Positions 1 through 9,347 of a stretch of DNA of 64,000 bases are shown in pieces. Made by a program: the position numbers and the translations under genes. Position 1 is the first letter of the stretch; every line of letters begins with the position of its first letter. Source of the DNA: Algoriphagus lutimaris. GTDB lineage: Bacteria; Bacteroidota; Bacteroidia; Cytophagales; Cyclobacteriaceae. The stretch is from positions 1,185,151-1,249,150 of the forward strand of contig NZ_JAFIDJ010000002.1 in NCBI RefSeq assembly GCF_017051705.1, read 5' to 3'. The notes beneath the pieces are model-generated. The model searched no databases. It was not told the DNA's origin and worked only from the letters and a program-made list of their open reading frames with translations.

Positions 1-1173
1 GTTTCCACTACCTGAAACACCACCTGTCAAACCAGCAGAAATCACAGGGGCATCCCATGAATAAGTAGTGCCGGCTGGAATAATGCCATCAATACCATCT
101 GTAGGTGTTACTGTGAATAAATCCCCGCTGCAAACAGTTTCGGTCATGTCTGTAACATCAGGTCTTGGAATAATAGTAACAGTTCCTTGCTTAGATAGCG
201 TAAAAAATGAATTATAGGGAGGTGTAGCATCTATAGTGTAGGTTCCGCTGGTGGTTGGCGTTCCAGTAATAGAAATAGTTCCTGCAGTATAATTAATGTC
301 TGAACTCAATCCAGTGGGTAAATCTGAAATAGTAACCGTTGAATTTGGTGGGAATGAATAAGTCGTTTCGATTATCGGATCATCCTCACAAACAGACTGA
401 TTGTCCGTACCTGAGGCAGATGTAAGAGCTATATAAGAAATTCTTAATTGGCCATTTCCTCCATATCCACCAACTATTTCTGTACCGGATGCATTGCTGC
501 GGTATGAACCACCACCTCCTCCCCCAGGAGCGACTCCATTTTCACCTCTTCCTTGATTTTGACCTGAACTTCCAGATCTTCCATTTCCTCCGTTTCCCCC
601 TCCTGTTGGTGCTATAGCTCCTAAACTATTTGTTGCGCTAATTCCATTTGCATTAATTCCAGCGGAGGAACCTCCGCCTCCTCCGTCATTTCCATTTGCA
701 TCTGCACCATTCCCACCGCTAAACTTGATTGAACCATAGCCTGCTGCAGCTGATCCACCGCTGGCACCAAAAGTTGAATTCAATGGGACTGAATTTCCTC
801 CCTTGGCCATTAAAGTAGTATTACTTAAAAACCATGTGTCTTCTCCATTTGTTGTGGTAAGCGCACCAAACCCCACATTAAAATTTATGACTTGACCAGG
901 TGTTACAGTAATTACGCTACTGGAATATGCTCCACCACCTCCTCCTCCAACAGTTCCGTTAGACCCTGATTTAGTTCCTCCACTTCCTCCTGCTCCCCAA
1001 ACTTCAACAGTAATAGAAGTTACTCCTGCAGGAACGGTAAAAGTCCCTGATCCAGGTGTTGTAATTGTCTGTGTCTGAGCTGCTAAAAAATTTGAAAATA
1101 CTATTCCAAGCATCATTCCAAGCAGAAAGATGGGTTGAAAAAGTATTTTAGGTAAAAAGTGTTTCAGATGCAT
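1..1173 (-). CDS. Secreted glycine-rich / PKD-like surface protein, C-terminus off the window
   Basis: This is the N-terminal 391 codons of a large secreted protein; the reading frame is still open at base 1. It starts at the ATG on bases 1173-1171 and begins with a signal peptide: Lys/His-rich start, a hydrophobic core near residues 10-30, and a likely cut after the FLAAQ region. A glycine-rich domain follows (about residues 40-250), opened by a TFTVPAGVTSITVEVWGAGG-type strand typical of the Bacteroidota Gly_rich family. After a linker with a Cys (SVCEDD) come Ig/PKD-like modules, the last ending in SAGLTGGVSGSG. The architecture fits a cell-surface adhesin or T9SS cargo, but the C-terminal sorting domain that would prove it lies outside the window. 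Function is unknown; surface location is inferred from the signal peptide and the neighbouring related gene. Confidence 0.8.
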   Translation of the reverse strand, partial: MHLKHFLPKILFQPIFLLGMMLGIVFSNFLAAQTQTITTPGSGTFTVPAGVTSITVEVWGAGGSGGTKSGSNGTVGGGGGGAYSSSVITVTPGQVINFNVGFGALTTTNGEDTWFLSNTTLMAKGGNSVPLNSTFGASGGSAAAGYGSIKFSGGNGADANGNDGGGGGSSAGINANGISATNSLGAIAPTGGGNGGNGRSGSSGQNQGRGENGVAPGGGGGGSYRSNASGTEIVGGYGGNGQLRISYIALTSASGTDNQSVCEDDPIIETTYSFPPNSTVTISDLPTGLSSDINYTAGTISITGTPTTSGTYTIDATPPYNSFFTLSKQGTVTIIPRPDVTDMTETVCSGDLFTVTPTDGIDGIIPAGTTYSWDAPVISAGLTGGVSGSGN

Positions 1174-2024
1174 TAATTAGTTATCTGGTAACAAAAATTT
1201 CGAATCCATTAAAATGTATTTCAAATATACTAAGTTGCTTTTTAGTTTAAAAGAAATTGAACATAAATTATTGAAATTCAATTAGTAAAGGCCCATTCTC
1301 ACGATTACTCAAGAATTAAATTGACAAGAATTAATTTTGTCTTTAAAAGCTGATTTTTTTGTAAAGTTTCAAATAGGCAATAGAAATTTTTTGACTAATA
1401 TTTTATATTACAAATATATGCATTTAACCTGCACTTATATGAGTATATATAAAACAATGTTTTGAATATTAGTAGAAATGGTGCCAAATCTATTAATAAT
1501 TATACGAAAAACAAATATTATTCTATTCTAACTAAAATATATGCAATTAATACTTATTTTTTAGTTGTAAACTATTTTGAAAAATTGGAATCTCAAAAGT
1601 GGTCTAAATTTTATTCAGGACTCAAAAACGTTCCTGATTTTTTTTCAATTTTATATAGAATTAAAAATTCTAATCTTATTCTTTGAACTCTTGCATATTT
1701 CTGAAGCCTTGTGTCCACTACCTTATTGAATTAAATACTAGATGACCTGACAATTTTTAGAGAATGACCAATCAATAGGAGTTAAAGCCAGAAGATGTTA
1801 CATAATTTGGGAATCCTGATCTAGAATTGGATAATTATTAATTGGAAAGGCGTTAGAAATAAGGTTTCAAGATAGGTTTCGAAAATCAATACGGGTTAAC
1901 CCAAAATTCATTGAAAAAATATCCTGCTTTTTTGTGTTAGCTTCAAGAATCTTCGATACTTCTATTTTTGTAACGTCAATTATTGATTTGTTTGTTCTGA
2001 AAAAATTGGAAGAGCTAGTTAGGT
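1174..2024. other. AT-rich intergenic region, no gene recognised
   Basis: An 850-base, very AT-rich gap between two minus-strand glycine-rich surface genes. One open frame of 74 codons (from a TTG at 1462) has a composition that simply mirrors the AT content and shows no motif. Fragments of open frame at 1760-2010 on both strands contain stops and match no family I recognise. It may hold decayed coding sequence, but nothing here can be called. Confidence 0.5.
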
Positions 2025-3542
2025 TTATTTCTTAAGGATTTTATGAGATTCTTGACGAGATCCCCAATTAATTTTTATAGTGTATAACCCATTTTTGGAA
2101 TGAAGAAGATATTCCCGAAGAATAGCTGTTAGTTCGTCAGGGTTATAACCTGAAAAAGTATTGGTTGTCCCATTCATTTGGATAATTGAGACACTTATTA
2201 ACTGGTCAAAAAGAGAAGCTGGATCATTTAGTCTTAAATTTAAATTGGCACCGTTGGTTGGATTAGGATAAAGATTCCATTTTTTAGAGGATAGCAAAGG
2301 GTCTACCTGGATGCTTTTGGTTTTACTATAGCTAAAGCTTCCATCTACATCAATTTGTTTTATCCTATAAAATATATTTCCACCTGTAAAAGGAAGATGT
2401 TCATCCTGATATGAATAGGCAGAAATTTCTTGAGTATATCCCTTTCCATCTACTCTCCCAATAGTTTCCCAATATTCGATCGTATTTACTGATCGCTCAA
2501 TTTCAAAATGAGAATTTTGCCACTCTTTGCCAGTCGCCCATTCCAACAAGCTCTTTCGATCTCTTGAATTATAAAACGTATTAAAATAAAGAATTTCAAC
2601 GGGTAAGATCCTATAGATTATATTTACCACAACCACTCCATCAGCACCTTTACTTCCACTAGAGGCTCCAGCATTTCCTCCTGAACCATTTGAGCCGTAT
2701 CCATTTCCTCCCACTCCATCTGCAGTCGTACCAGTTCCACCTCCACCGGCTCCAAAAATCCCTGTAAAACCATTTGGAGTAATTCCATCTCCTCCATTTC
2801 CACCTTGCCCAATAGAAGCAGATGATACGCCAGAAAATCCTGCTCCAGCAGCACCTCCTCCTCCGGCTCCAGCTGCTAAAGAATTGGTGGTATAACTTCC
2901 GTTTCCTCCAGAATTTAAATAAATGATTCCTGCTCCAGCTCCTGAGCTTGTTCCGCCTCCAGAACCTGGGCCAGCTTGAGATGCCGGAGTTATTCTAGAA
3001 CCACCTCCTCCACCCGAACCGCCAATACCGCCATCTCTATTTGAACCAGAGCCTCCTCCGTATCCACCCCCGTTAGCTCTAAACGTACTAGAAATAGTTC
3101 CAGAATTTAAAACAACGATTGTATTTCCTCCAACAGTTCCTCTATTGCTTGAGTTAACTGAACCATTTCCTCCAGTTCCAATAGTAATAACTAATTCAGC
3201 TCCTAAATTCAAATCCACATTGATGACTTTAACTTCTCCACCACCTCCACCTCCAGCTGAAGTGCCACCTCCACCGCCACCTCCACCGCCAACTAGTAGG
3301 ATATCTACATTTGCCACTGCAAAAATTTCACTTGTTGGGTCAAACCCTGTAATATCAGAAAGGTCAGTGATTGTGAATGTTCCGTTGGAAGTGTAGGTCT
3401 TTGTTGCGCTAACAGACCTGACATATTGGGCTGAAGAATCTAAAACACTCCATAAAAAAGAGATTGAAATCAATGAAAACCGTAATAGAGCGTTCAAATT
3501 GAAATAAAACTTGAAGCTCCAAAGAGCAAATTTTAGATTCAT
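2025..3542 (-). CDS. Glycine-rich surface protein with T9SS type A C-terminal sorting domain
   Basis: A 505-aa protein probably exported through the Sec system and then the type IX secretion system. The first about 39 residues form a long signal peptide ending in SSAQ. Residues about 45-310 are a glycine-rich domain with Gly runs (VGGGGGGGGG) interrupted by short strand-forming segments. Residues about 315-420 look like a fibronectin/Ig-type linker with LLEWATGKEWQNSHFEIER, a sequence type common just before T9SS tails. The last about 80 residues carry the sorting signature: LYPNP near 425, GLYTIKI and a Lys-rich end (HKILKK). The first gene of the window has the same Gly-rich domain, so the two are probably related surface proteins. 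Glycine-rich domains of this type are of unknown function; adhesion or matrix roles are guesses. Confidence 0.85.
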   Translation of the reverse strand: MNLKFALWSFKFYFNLNALLRFSLISISFLWSVLDSSAQYVRSVSATKTYTSNGTFTITDLSDITGFDPTSEIFAVANVDILLVGGGGGGGGGTSAGGGGGGEVKVINVDLNLGAELVITIGTGGNGSVNSSNRGTVGGNTIVVLNSGTISSTFRANGGGYGGGSGSNRDGGIGGSGGGGGSRITPASQAGPGSGGGTSSGAGAGIIYLNSGGNGSYTTNSLAAGAGGGGAAGAGFSGVSSASIGQGGNGGDGITPNGFTGIFGAGGGGTGTTADGVGGNGYGSNGSGGNAGASSGSKGADGVVVVNIIYRILPVEILYFNTFYNSRDRKSLLEWATGKEWQNSHFEIERSVNTIEYWETIGRVDGKGYTQEISAYSYQDEHLPFTGGNIFYRIKQIDVDGSFSYSKTKSIQVDPLLSSKKWNLYPNPTNGANLNLRLNDPASLFDQLISVSIIQMNGTTNTFSGYNPDELTAILREYLLHSKNGLYTIKINWGSRQESHKILKK

Positions 3543-3888
3543 TCTTTAGACTTAAAAATTTAATCTTTATCAGGGTGAGATTAAAGACCAAATTCTTTCA
3601 GAACTAATTAAATGCTGTTTTAATTAAAACAACTAGCTAATTGAATACCAACTGAAATTTAAATTATATGCCTTAATATTTAAGTCATAATTCATTGAAT
3701 GTCAGTGGATAGGGTGTACTTATTTAGGGTTCTCAAATGTAAATAGTCTCCATCAATTTTTTACATTTACCTCCAAAAAAATGTCGAATAACTACTGAAA
3801 AATCTGTTTGGATTTTTTATTCTACAAAAAATAAAAGCCTTTGATTTAATTAAATCAAAGGCTTTAAAATCGATTCGGAATTGATAAT
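3543..3888. other. Intergenic region with the rho terminator
   Basis: A 346-base AT-rich gap between the glycine-rich surface gene and the end of rho. Apart from the palindromic terminator at 3834-3865 I see no gene. The promoter of the rho operon is not here, since rho reads toward this gap. Confidence 0.5.
3834..3865 (-). terminator. Rho-independent-type terminator after rho
   Basis: A perfect 16+16 base palindrome (AAAGCCTTTGATTTAA and its complement) with no loop bases. Read on the minus strand it is followed by a T-rich stretch (TATTTTTTG), 24 bases past the rho stop codon. It is AU-rich but long. Confidence 0.7.
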
Positions 3889-5646
3889 TTACCCGTTCAT
3901 GCTGATCAAAAACTCAGCATTATCTCGGGTTCCTTTCATTCGCTGTAATAAGAATTCCATAGACTCCTGAGCGGTCATATCACTCATGAGTTTACGCAGA
4001 ATCCATACTCGCTGCATTTCTTCTTTGTCCATCAAGAGATCTTCTCTTCTTGTTCCAGAACTCAATACATCGATAGATGGATAGATTCTTCTGTTGGCAA
4101 GTTTTCTGTCCAAGGCCAGTTCCATGTTGCCTGTTCCTTTGAATTCTTCAAAGATCACTTCATCCATCTTAGATCCTGTTTCTACCAAGGCTGTAGCAAT
4201 GATGGTTAATGAACCACCATTCTCAACATTTCTCGCAGCTCCAAAGAATCTTTTTGGCTTATGAAGTGCATTGGCGTCCACACCACCGGAAAGGATTTTT
4301 CCTGAACTAGGTACTACTGTGTTATGGGCTCTGGCAAGTCTGGTAATAGAATCCAATAAGATCACCACGTCATGACCAACTTCCACCATTCTCTTGGCTT
4401 TCTCCAATACAATATTGGCCACTTTTACGTGACGGTCAGCCGTCTCATCAAATGTAGAAGAGATCACCTCTGCATTCACCGATCTCGCCATATCCGTCAC
4501 TTCTTCTGGTCTTTCGTCAATCAGAAGAATCATCAGATGCACTTCAGGATGGTTTTTGGTGATCGCATTGGCAATCTGCTGTAATAGTACAGTTTTACCA
4601 GTTTTTGGCTGTGCAACAATCATCCCTCTTTGCCCTTTACCAATTGGCGCAAATAAATCCAGGATTCTTGTAGACATTTTATCAGGAGAAGTAGAAAGAT
4701 TTAATCTTTCCTCAGGGAAAAGAGGTGTCAAGTACTCAAATGGTACTCTATCTCTTATTTCATCCGTGGTTTTACCATTGACTGTCTCAATTTTTAATAG
4801 GGCAAAATACTTTTCCCCCTCTTTTGGAGGTCGAATGGATCCTTTGATATGGTCTCCTGTCTTTAAGCCAAACAGTTTTACTTGGCTAGGTGACACATAA
4901 ATATCATCGGGAGAAGCAAGGTAATTGTAGTCTAAAGATCTTAAGAAACCATAGCCTTCCTGCATCATTTCCAAGACACCTTCATTGACAATAACACCAT
5001 CAAATTCACGAGCACTGACAAAAGGTCTTTTTCTATTGGAATGTGGTGTAGTTTCAGCAGCAGGCGCCATCACCTCATCCTGAGATTTGAAATTTTTCCT
5101 TCTTGGAAGTTCTACCTCTGGCTCTGGTTTATCGCTGGATTTTGGAGAAGGCACAGCTGATTTTGGATTTTCTTCTTTACTCTTCTCATCAAAAACCTTT
5201 TTTCTTGGTCTAAAAGTTTTGGCTTCATCTGTTTTAGCTGTATCCTCTTTAGTAGCTTCAGCTTTTGCTGGTGCTTCTTTCTTAGGTGCTCTTTCAGTTT
5301 TTGCTGGTGCTTCTTTCTTAGGTTCTTCCGAAGATGAGTTCTCAGTAGGTTTTTCTTTCGGGATCTCCGTTACATTTTGCCTTTTAAATTTAGGCTTGAA
5401 TTCAGGTTCTTCGGTAGCAGGTTTTGCACTTGGTGCTACTGTTTTCTCTTCCTCTGGAGCTTTGATTTCAGCAACAGACGGTTTCTTTTTAGGCAATGCT
5501 TTTTCTGGGGTGATAGCTTGCTGGTCAAGGATCGCGTAGACTAGATCGTCTTTCTTTAGAGTCTTGTGGTTTTTAACTCCCAGTTCCTCTGCGATTTCCT
5601 TCAGTTCAGACAGTAGTCTGATTCTGAGTTCTTCTATGTTGTACAT
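3889..5646 (-). CDS. rho: Transcription termination factor Rho
   Basis: Rho is the hexameric RNA-dependent ATPase that ends transcription of untranslated RNA. The protein is 585 aa from the ATG at 5646 ([10 protein letters not shown]). A frame extension to a TTG at 5763 adds 39 residues unlike any Rho and is rejected. Residues 1-43 are the Rho_N helical domain. Residues 44-205 are a low-complexity insert rich in Lys, Glu, Pro and Ala (repeats of KKEAPAK). Residues about 206-290 are the cold-shock-type RNA-binding domain (GYGFLRS). The ATPase follows, with Walker A AQPKTGKT at 345-352 and Walker [18 protein letters not shown]. coli Rho is 419 aa, so the extra length is all in the insert, as in other Bacteroidota. 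It is downstream of recO, 205 bases away, and may have its own promoter. Confidence 0.97.
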   Translation of the reverse strand: MYNIEELRIRLLSELKEIAEELGVKNHKTLKKDDLVYAILDQQAITPEKALPKKKPSVAEIKAPEEEKTVAPSAKPATEEPEFKPKFKRQNVTEIPKEKPTENSSSEEPKKEAPAKTERAPKKEAPAKAEATKEDTAKTDEAKTFRPRKKVFDEKSKEENPKSAVPSPKSSDKPEPEVELPRRKNFKSQDEVMAPAAETTPHSNRKRPFVSAREFDGVIVNEGVLEMMQEGYGFLRSLDYNYLASPDDIYVSPSQVKLFGLKTGDHIKGSIRPPKEGEKYFALLKIETVNGKTTDEIRDRVPFEYLTPLFPEERLNLSTSPDKMSTRILDLFAPIGKGQRGMIVAQPKTGKTVLLQQIANAITKNHPEVHLMILLIDERPEEVTDMARSVNAEVISSTFDETADRHVKVANIVLEKAKRMVEVGHDVVILLDSITRLARAHNTVVPSSGKILSGGVDANALHKPKRFFGAARNVENGGSLTIIATALVETGSKMDEVIFEEFKGTGNMELALDRKLANRRIYPSIDVLSSGTRREDLLMDKEEMQRVWILRKLMSDMTAQESMEFLLQRMKGTRDNAEFLISMNG

Positions 5647-5851
5647 AAAGAGGGTATGAAATAATAATATTTTGTAAAATGCGGTATTTGGGATCGTAAT
5701 TGATTTTCTGAGCAAAAATGGTCTGCAGGAAAAACTTAAGTCAAAGTGGGCTGACTTAGACAACTACGCTACGACACAATATTAAAGGATCGGTTTGGAT
5801 TTAGCAAATTTTTATTCCTTTAGTGTCATTTTCTTTCTAATTGTTTTTATA

Positions 5852-6541
5852 TCAGTCTAAAAGCTGACGAAGTATAGTCATGGATTTCCAGGTTTGATTG
5901 TTTTCCAATTGTTGATTATAAAATTCGAGTAAGTGATCCATCAATTTCCTTCTTAAAGACAAAGGGACGATGACATCACAAGCATATTTAGAAGCAATTA
6001 ACTTGTTGATGAAATTTTCAGCTGACTCAAGCTCCTCTAATCTAAAGGGTTGTCCTTGATTCTCTGTTAAAAATTCTTTGGCACTTTCGGGAGCAAAGCC
6101 GAGATATTTGGCATGCTCTATTAAAAATACCAAAGGAAAATGGCTTATGGAACACTCTTGTTGATCCAATTCGATAATACTTTGTTCCAAAAAATCAAAA
6201 AGGAACTCATTTTGATAATTTTCATAAATAGACCTTGTAAGTACCTCCGTCATAAATAATGCTATTCCGGTTCGGTTAAAATCAAAAGGGATCAATTGAT
6301 TAGCTCGGATTAGTTTGACCTCAGATATCCGTTGAAGTCCAGTACTTTCTTTATTATAAACAACCATGTCTAATAAGGTCATGGGTTGGTATAAGGCAAT
6401 TTTAGATTTACTATTCTGACTTCTTACTCCATTGATTAAATACGACTTCAATCCAAGTTCTCTAGTAAAAACTTTGCAAATAATGCTACTCTCTTTGTAG
6501 CGAATATAGCTTAATACGATTCCTGATGTTTTATGAAGCAT
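5852..6541 (-). CDS. recO: DNA repair protein RecO
   Basis: RecO works with RecR to load RecA onto SSB-coated single-stranded DNA in the RecFOR recombination pathway. The 229-aa length is typical. The N-terminal OB-fold is recognisable (HKTSGIVLSYIRYKESSIICKV, then GLKSYLINGVR), followed by the helical C-terminal domain. The four Cys of the Gram-positive RecO zinc finger are absent, as is common in Bacteroidota. Its start codon overlaps the tdk stop by one base (TAATG), so the two are translationally coupled. Confidence 0.93.
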   Translation of the reverse strand: MLHKTSGIVLSYIRYKESSIICKVFTRELGLKSYLINGVRSQNSKSKIALYQPMTLLDMVVYNKESTGLQRISEVKLIRANQLIPFDFNRTGIALFMTEVLTRSIYENYQNEFLFDFLEQSIIELDQQECSISHFPLVFLIEHAKYLGFAPESAKEFLTENQGQPFRLEELESAENFINKLIASKYACDVIVPLSLRRKLMDHLLEFYNQQLENNQTWKSMTILRQLLD

Positions 6542-7125
6542 TAGTTCTTATCCTCGAAGAAGCATTTCCTACACCTAGCCTCATAGGCTTCTTTCTCTCC
6601 CAACATCACTTTTTGTTTGGAATCTGAAAGTCTAAGAGAAAAGGCCGCTAGATCACCACATTTCATACAAATTGCATGGACCTTCGTGACAAATTCAGCT
6701 ATGGCCATTAAACTGGGCATGGGCTCGAATGGATTACCTTCAAAATCCATATCCAAGCCTGCTAATATCACTCTTTTACCCTGTCTCGAAAGTTTTTGCG
6801 CAACAGAGACGATTTCATTGTCAAAAAACTGAACCTCATCAATTCCTACCACATCACAGTCCCCACTCAGCAAAAGGATGTCTCCGGCAAAATCTACTGG
6901 AGTAGAACGGATGGTGTTTTCATTATGGGAAACCACCTCTGATTCACTATACCTTTTATCGATCGATGGTTTGAATATCTCCACTTTTTGACGGGCTATT
7001 TTTGCTCTGTTTAACCTTCGAATCAACTCTTCGGTTTTGCCAGAAAACATGGACCCGCAAATAACTTCTATTTGACCTTTTCTATCAGGAGATTTGTTCC
7101 TTCCTATTGAAGGTTCGATAAACAT
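6541..7125 (-). CDS. tdk: Thymidine kinase
   Basis: Type II thymidine kinase: phosphorylates thymidine to dTMP in pyrimidine salvage. The 194-aa protein has the P-loop [15 protein letters not shown] near residue 26, a Walker B-like [11 protein letters not shown], and the lasso/zinc region with paired cysteines (CMKCGD and CRKCF) in the last third. The N-terminal [14 protein letters not shown] leader is usual for Bacteroidota. It lies between the ferredoxin gene (4 bases upstream) and recO (1-base overlap), so all three are probably co-transcribed. Confidence 0.96.
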   Translation of the reverse strand: MFIEPSIGRNKSPDRKGQIEVICGSMFSGKTEELIRRLNRAKIARQKVEIFKPSIDKRYSESEVVSHNENTIRSTPVDFAGDILLLSGDCDVVGIDEVQFFDNEIVSVAQKLSRQGKRVILAGLDMDFEGNPFEPMPSLMAIAEFVTKVHAICMKCGDLAAFSLRLSDSKQKVMLGEKEAYEARCRKCFFEDKN

Positions 7126-7129
7126 ATCT

Positions 7130-7456
7130 TTATTTACTATATTCTATATGTGGAAACTTATTGATTTCAGCCACACGAACCACCACTTCACCTGAGATCA
7201 ATTCTGCTTGACAAGATAAGCGTTCATTGGTTTTTAACCTTCCAAGATTCTCAAATTTCTCTTCTGCGGGAGTTTTGGGACTCAAATTTTCACTGCCAGA
7301 CATAACAATGATCTTACAAGTGGTACATCGTCCCTTTTTACCACAGGCATGCATCCAATCAATACCATTTTCATGAATTAATTCAATAACTTTACAATGA
7401 GCTGCATTAGAATTAATTTCTCGATTAAATAGGTTTTGAATGACTATTCGGGACAT
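7130..7456 (-). CDS. 2Fe-2S ferredoxin
   Basis: A 108-aa plant/adrenodoxin-type ferredoxin, an electron carrier in the cytoplasm. The cluster ligands are visible: [11 protein letters not shown] (three Cys, spaced C-x5-C-x2-C) and the fourth Cys in RLSCQAEL. The partner reductase or oxygenase cannot be told from context. It heads a minus-strand run with tdk and recO. Its start lies only 32 bases from the divergent gene at 7489, so both promoters must overlap or sit inside the opposing gene. Confidence 0.9.
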   Translation of the reverse strand: MSRIVIQNLFNREINSNAAHCKVIELIHENGIDWMHACGKKGRCTTCKIIVMSGSENLSPKTPAEEKFENLGRLKTNERLSCQAELISGEVVVRVAEINKFPHIEYSK

Positions 7457-7488
7457 TTATTCGTTGCTTTTTTAAACAGGACTAACCA

Positions 7489-8616
7489 ATGACTATTCAA
7501 ATTAACAGCAATTATTTAGAAAAATACGGCAAGGAGTACGCCAGCATCGTATGCGAAGGGTTTTTTGCTTCGAAAAAATACATGACAGGGCAGGATATTA
7601 TTCAATTAACCAGCAGTACTCAAGTAAACTTTTTTGTTATAAAAAGACTATTTGAGCTTTGGCAGGATGAATTGGCCAAATTGAAAAGCAATCCATATTT
7701 TGATTATCGAGATATAGCTGTCCATGAAGCCCTTTCACAATTTATGAATGTATTGTCCAGAAGGATAAAGGTGGAACGTACTCATATAGAGCCTTTGATA
7801 GAAACGGCTGTCGTTCAATCTATCCAATTAGCGACTGATCCTGTTCGGTATTATCAATCCGAAATAGAGAATACTCCGGAAGGAAAAATTAATGAGTATT
7901 TGAAAGAAAATAAAAAATACTATAAATGGCATGATCGGGTAATTACATTTTTGATTGATAAGGCAGGCTTTGGACATGATAAAAGTGAATACCTCAGGGC
8001 AATCAGTGCTAACTACCAGGTAGTAAAAGATTCTTTAGAGTCAGAAAATCTTTTGTTGGCAACCTTCGGTGATATCAAAGCCTTTAACCTGGATGCTTAC
8101 AGGGAGCCAATAGGGGCAGAAGAGCCAAGAATAAGCCCTGCTTCTCATGAAGATGATTCCTCTACTTCCTTTTTTGATCAAATGGATGCTGCAGAAGTTA
8201 CTCCTTCAAAAAATGAGGTGAAGGAAGGGCCTAAAGAAGAAATCCCTAAATTGGAAAAAGAAGAACCAGTATTTTCCTCTCCTAAAACTAACCATGCTGG
8301 GAATGGATCATCATTGAACATTGCTGCAATTAAAAGCAGGTTTGCTTCAGAATCTTATAATGGCATGAAAGGGGTGATAGGTGATTTGTCTGAAAGCCTT
8401 GCTATTAATCAACGGTTTATGTTCACCAAAGAGCTTTTCGATGGCAATTCAGATTTATTGACCCATGCATTAAAATCTATCGATGCATGTCGAAATTTTA
8501 ATGATGCAATTGACCTTGTCAACTCACGCTATGTGAACGAATTGAATTGGGAGACAGAGTCCGAACCTGTTCAGGAGTTTCTTTTATTGATTTATAGAAA
8601 GTTCGATGATGTGTAA
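7489..8616 (+). CDS. Conserved hypothetical protein, 375 aa
   Basis: I do not recognise this protein. It is cytoplasmic in appearance: no signal peptide and no membrane segment. Residues about 1-200 are a compact, mostly helical domain (YASIVCEGFFASKKYMTG, then a run with LFELWQDELAKLK). Residues about 205-280 are an acidic, Ser/Glu/Pro-rich linker that looks disordered. The last about 95 residues form a second helical domain (NIAAIKSRFASESYNGMKGVIG...). The shape suggests an adaptor or scaffold with two folded ends. It is monocistronic: a strong terminator follows at 8640. Confidence 0.75.
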   Translation: MTIQINSNYLEKYGKEYASIVCEGFFASKKYMTGQDIIQLTSSTQVNFFVIKRLFELWQDELAKLKSNPYFDYRDIAVHEALSQFMNVLSRRIKVERTHIEPLIETAVVQSIQLATDPVRYYQSEIENTPEGKINEYLKENKKYYKWHDRVITFLIDKAGFGHDKSEYLRAISANYQVVKDSLESENLLLATFGDIKAFNLDAYREPIGAEEPRISPASHEDDSSTSFFDQMDAAEVTPSKNEVKEGPKEEIPKLEKEEPVFSSPKTNHAGNGSSLNIAAIKSRFASESYNGMKGVIGDLSESLAINQRFMFTKELFDGNSDLLTHALKSIDACRNFNDAIDLVNSRYVNELNWETESEPVQEFLLLIYRKFDDV

Positions 8617-8639
8617 TCATCAGTGTTTGATTGAGAAAG

Positions 8640-8668
8640 GGGCATTTTTTAAATGCCCTTTTTATTTT
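8640..8668 (+). terminator. Intrinsic terminator after the 375-aa gene
   Basis: Stem GGGCATTT / AAATGCCC (8 bp) with a three-base T loop, followed by CTTTTTATTTT. It separates the upstream gene from the PycTM/HD pair. Confidence 0.8.
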
Positions 8669-8764
8669 ACCCCCTAATCAAAAAAATCAAAACGAAAGGA
8701 TTTGTTTAAATCATAGAATATCTTGAATTTAAAGGATTAAATTTTTAAAAATTAAAATTAGGTA

Positions 8765-9331
8765 ATGGTCAAAAAAGGAGAAGGGATGGAGGATGTCCCT
8801 GAATTTGATTCTGGTATAGATATTATTGATAACTACTGGTATCTTATTAATTACCTAAGAGATTTGATAAAAGCCTCAGAAATCAAGGCCGGTTTAGTGC
8901 TTTCTTTTTATGGTTTACTAATTAATGTATTTTTTCAATTTTCTGACCATTTAATTGAAGTGGCCGCTGAAGACCCATTTATTTATATTTTCCTTTCGAT
9001 GTGGTTTTTGTTTAGTGTAGTTTCAATTTTTTATAGTTTCAGATGCTTTATGCCCCAAATTGAAAGTAAGTTTGATAATAGTGTATTCTTTTTTGGAGAT
9101 ATCATCAATTCTTACGGAACCATCAAGGAATACGTAAAAGTGTTGGAGCAGGTAAGTGTAAAACGAAAGCCTTTACTTGAACAATTAGGAGAACAAGTAT
9201 ATATTAATGCCAAAATCACCGCTGCAAAATTCCGTAATGTGAACCTATCTATTAGATTTCTTTCCTTCAATATTGGCCTATTGTTTGTTTTTATTTTGTA
9301 TTATGCCTTAAGAACTGCGTTATTAGGCTGA
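8765..9331 (+). CDS. PycTM-like (DUF5706) membrane protein
   Basis: A 188-aa integral membrane protein of the PycTM/DUF5706 type, the membrane effector family of pyrimidine cyclase (Pycsar) anti-phage systems. What I see: a helix with the family signature ASEIKAGLVLSFYGLL running into membrane segment 1 (about 41-59), segment 2 at about 70-92 ending in FRCFMP, a soluble amphipathic region with EQVYINAKITAAKFR (about 143-157), and segment 3 at about 162-184. In the known systems the effector is opened by cCMP or cUMP and disrupts the inner membrane. The ATG at 8765 is used here; the ATG at 8786 has a better ribosome site (AGGAG six bases upstream) and may be the true start. The HD gene follows after 16 bases, so the two form one operon. 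Family assignment is from motif memory; function here is inference. Confidence 0.7.
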   Translation: MVKKGEGMEDVPEFDSGIDIIDNYWYLINYLRDLIKASEIKAGLVLSFYGLLINVFFQFSDHLIEVAAEDPFIYIFLSMWFLFSVVSIFYSFRCFMPQIESKFDNSVFFFGDIINSYGTIKEYVKVLEQVSVKRKPLLEQLGEQVYINAKITAAKFRNVNLSIRFLSFNIGLLFVFILYYALRTALLG

Positions 9332-9347
9332 ATTCTTTTTTAATGAA

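Noticed and set aside
1462-1686. A 74-codon open frame in the AT-rich gap between the two surface genes
   Set aside because: Starts at TTG, composition follows base content (Asn, Lys, Ile, Tyr), no motif, no ribosome site.
2600-3320. Apparent short tandem repeats (CCTCCACCTCC-type) resembling a repeat array
   Set aside because: They are the codons of glycine runs in the glycine-rich surface protein on the minus strand; no constant repeat-spacer pattern as in CRISPR.
5087-5539. A 150-codon open frame on the plus strand opposite rho
   Set aside because: It is the antisense shadow of Rho's Lys/Glu/Pro-rich insert; Ser/Leu/Phe-rich and without family resemblance.
5647-5763. An N-terminal extension of Rho of 39 residues
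   Set aside because: Begins at TTG, sequence unlike any Rho, and the ATG at 5646 gives the standard Rho_N start.
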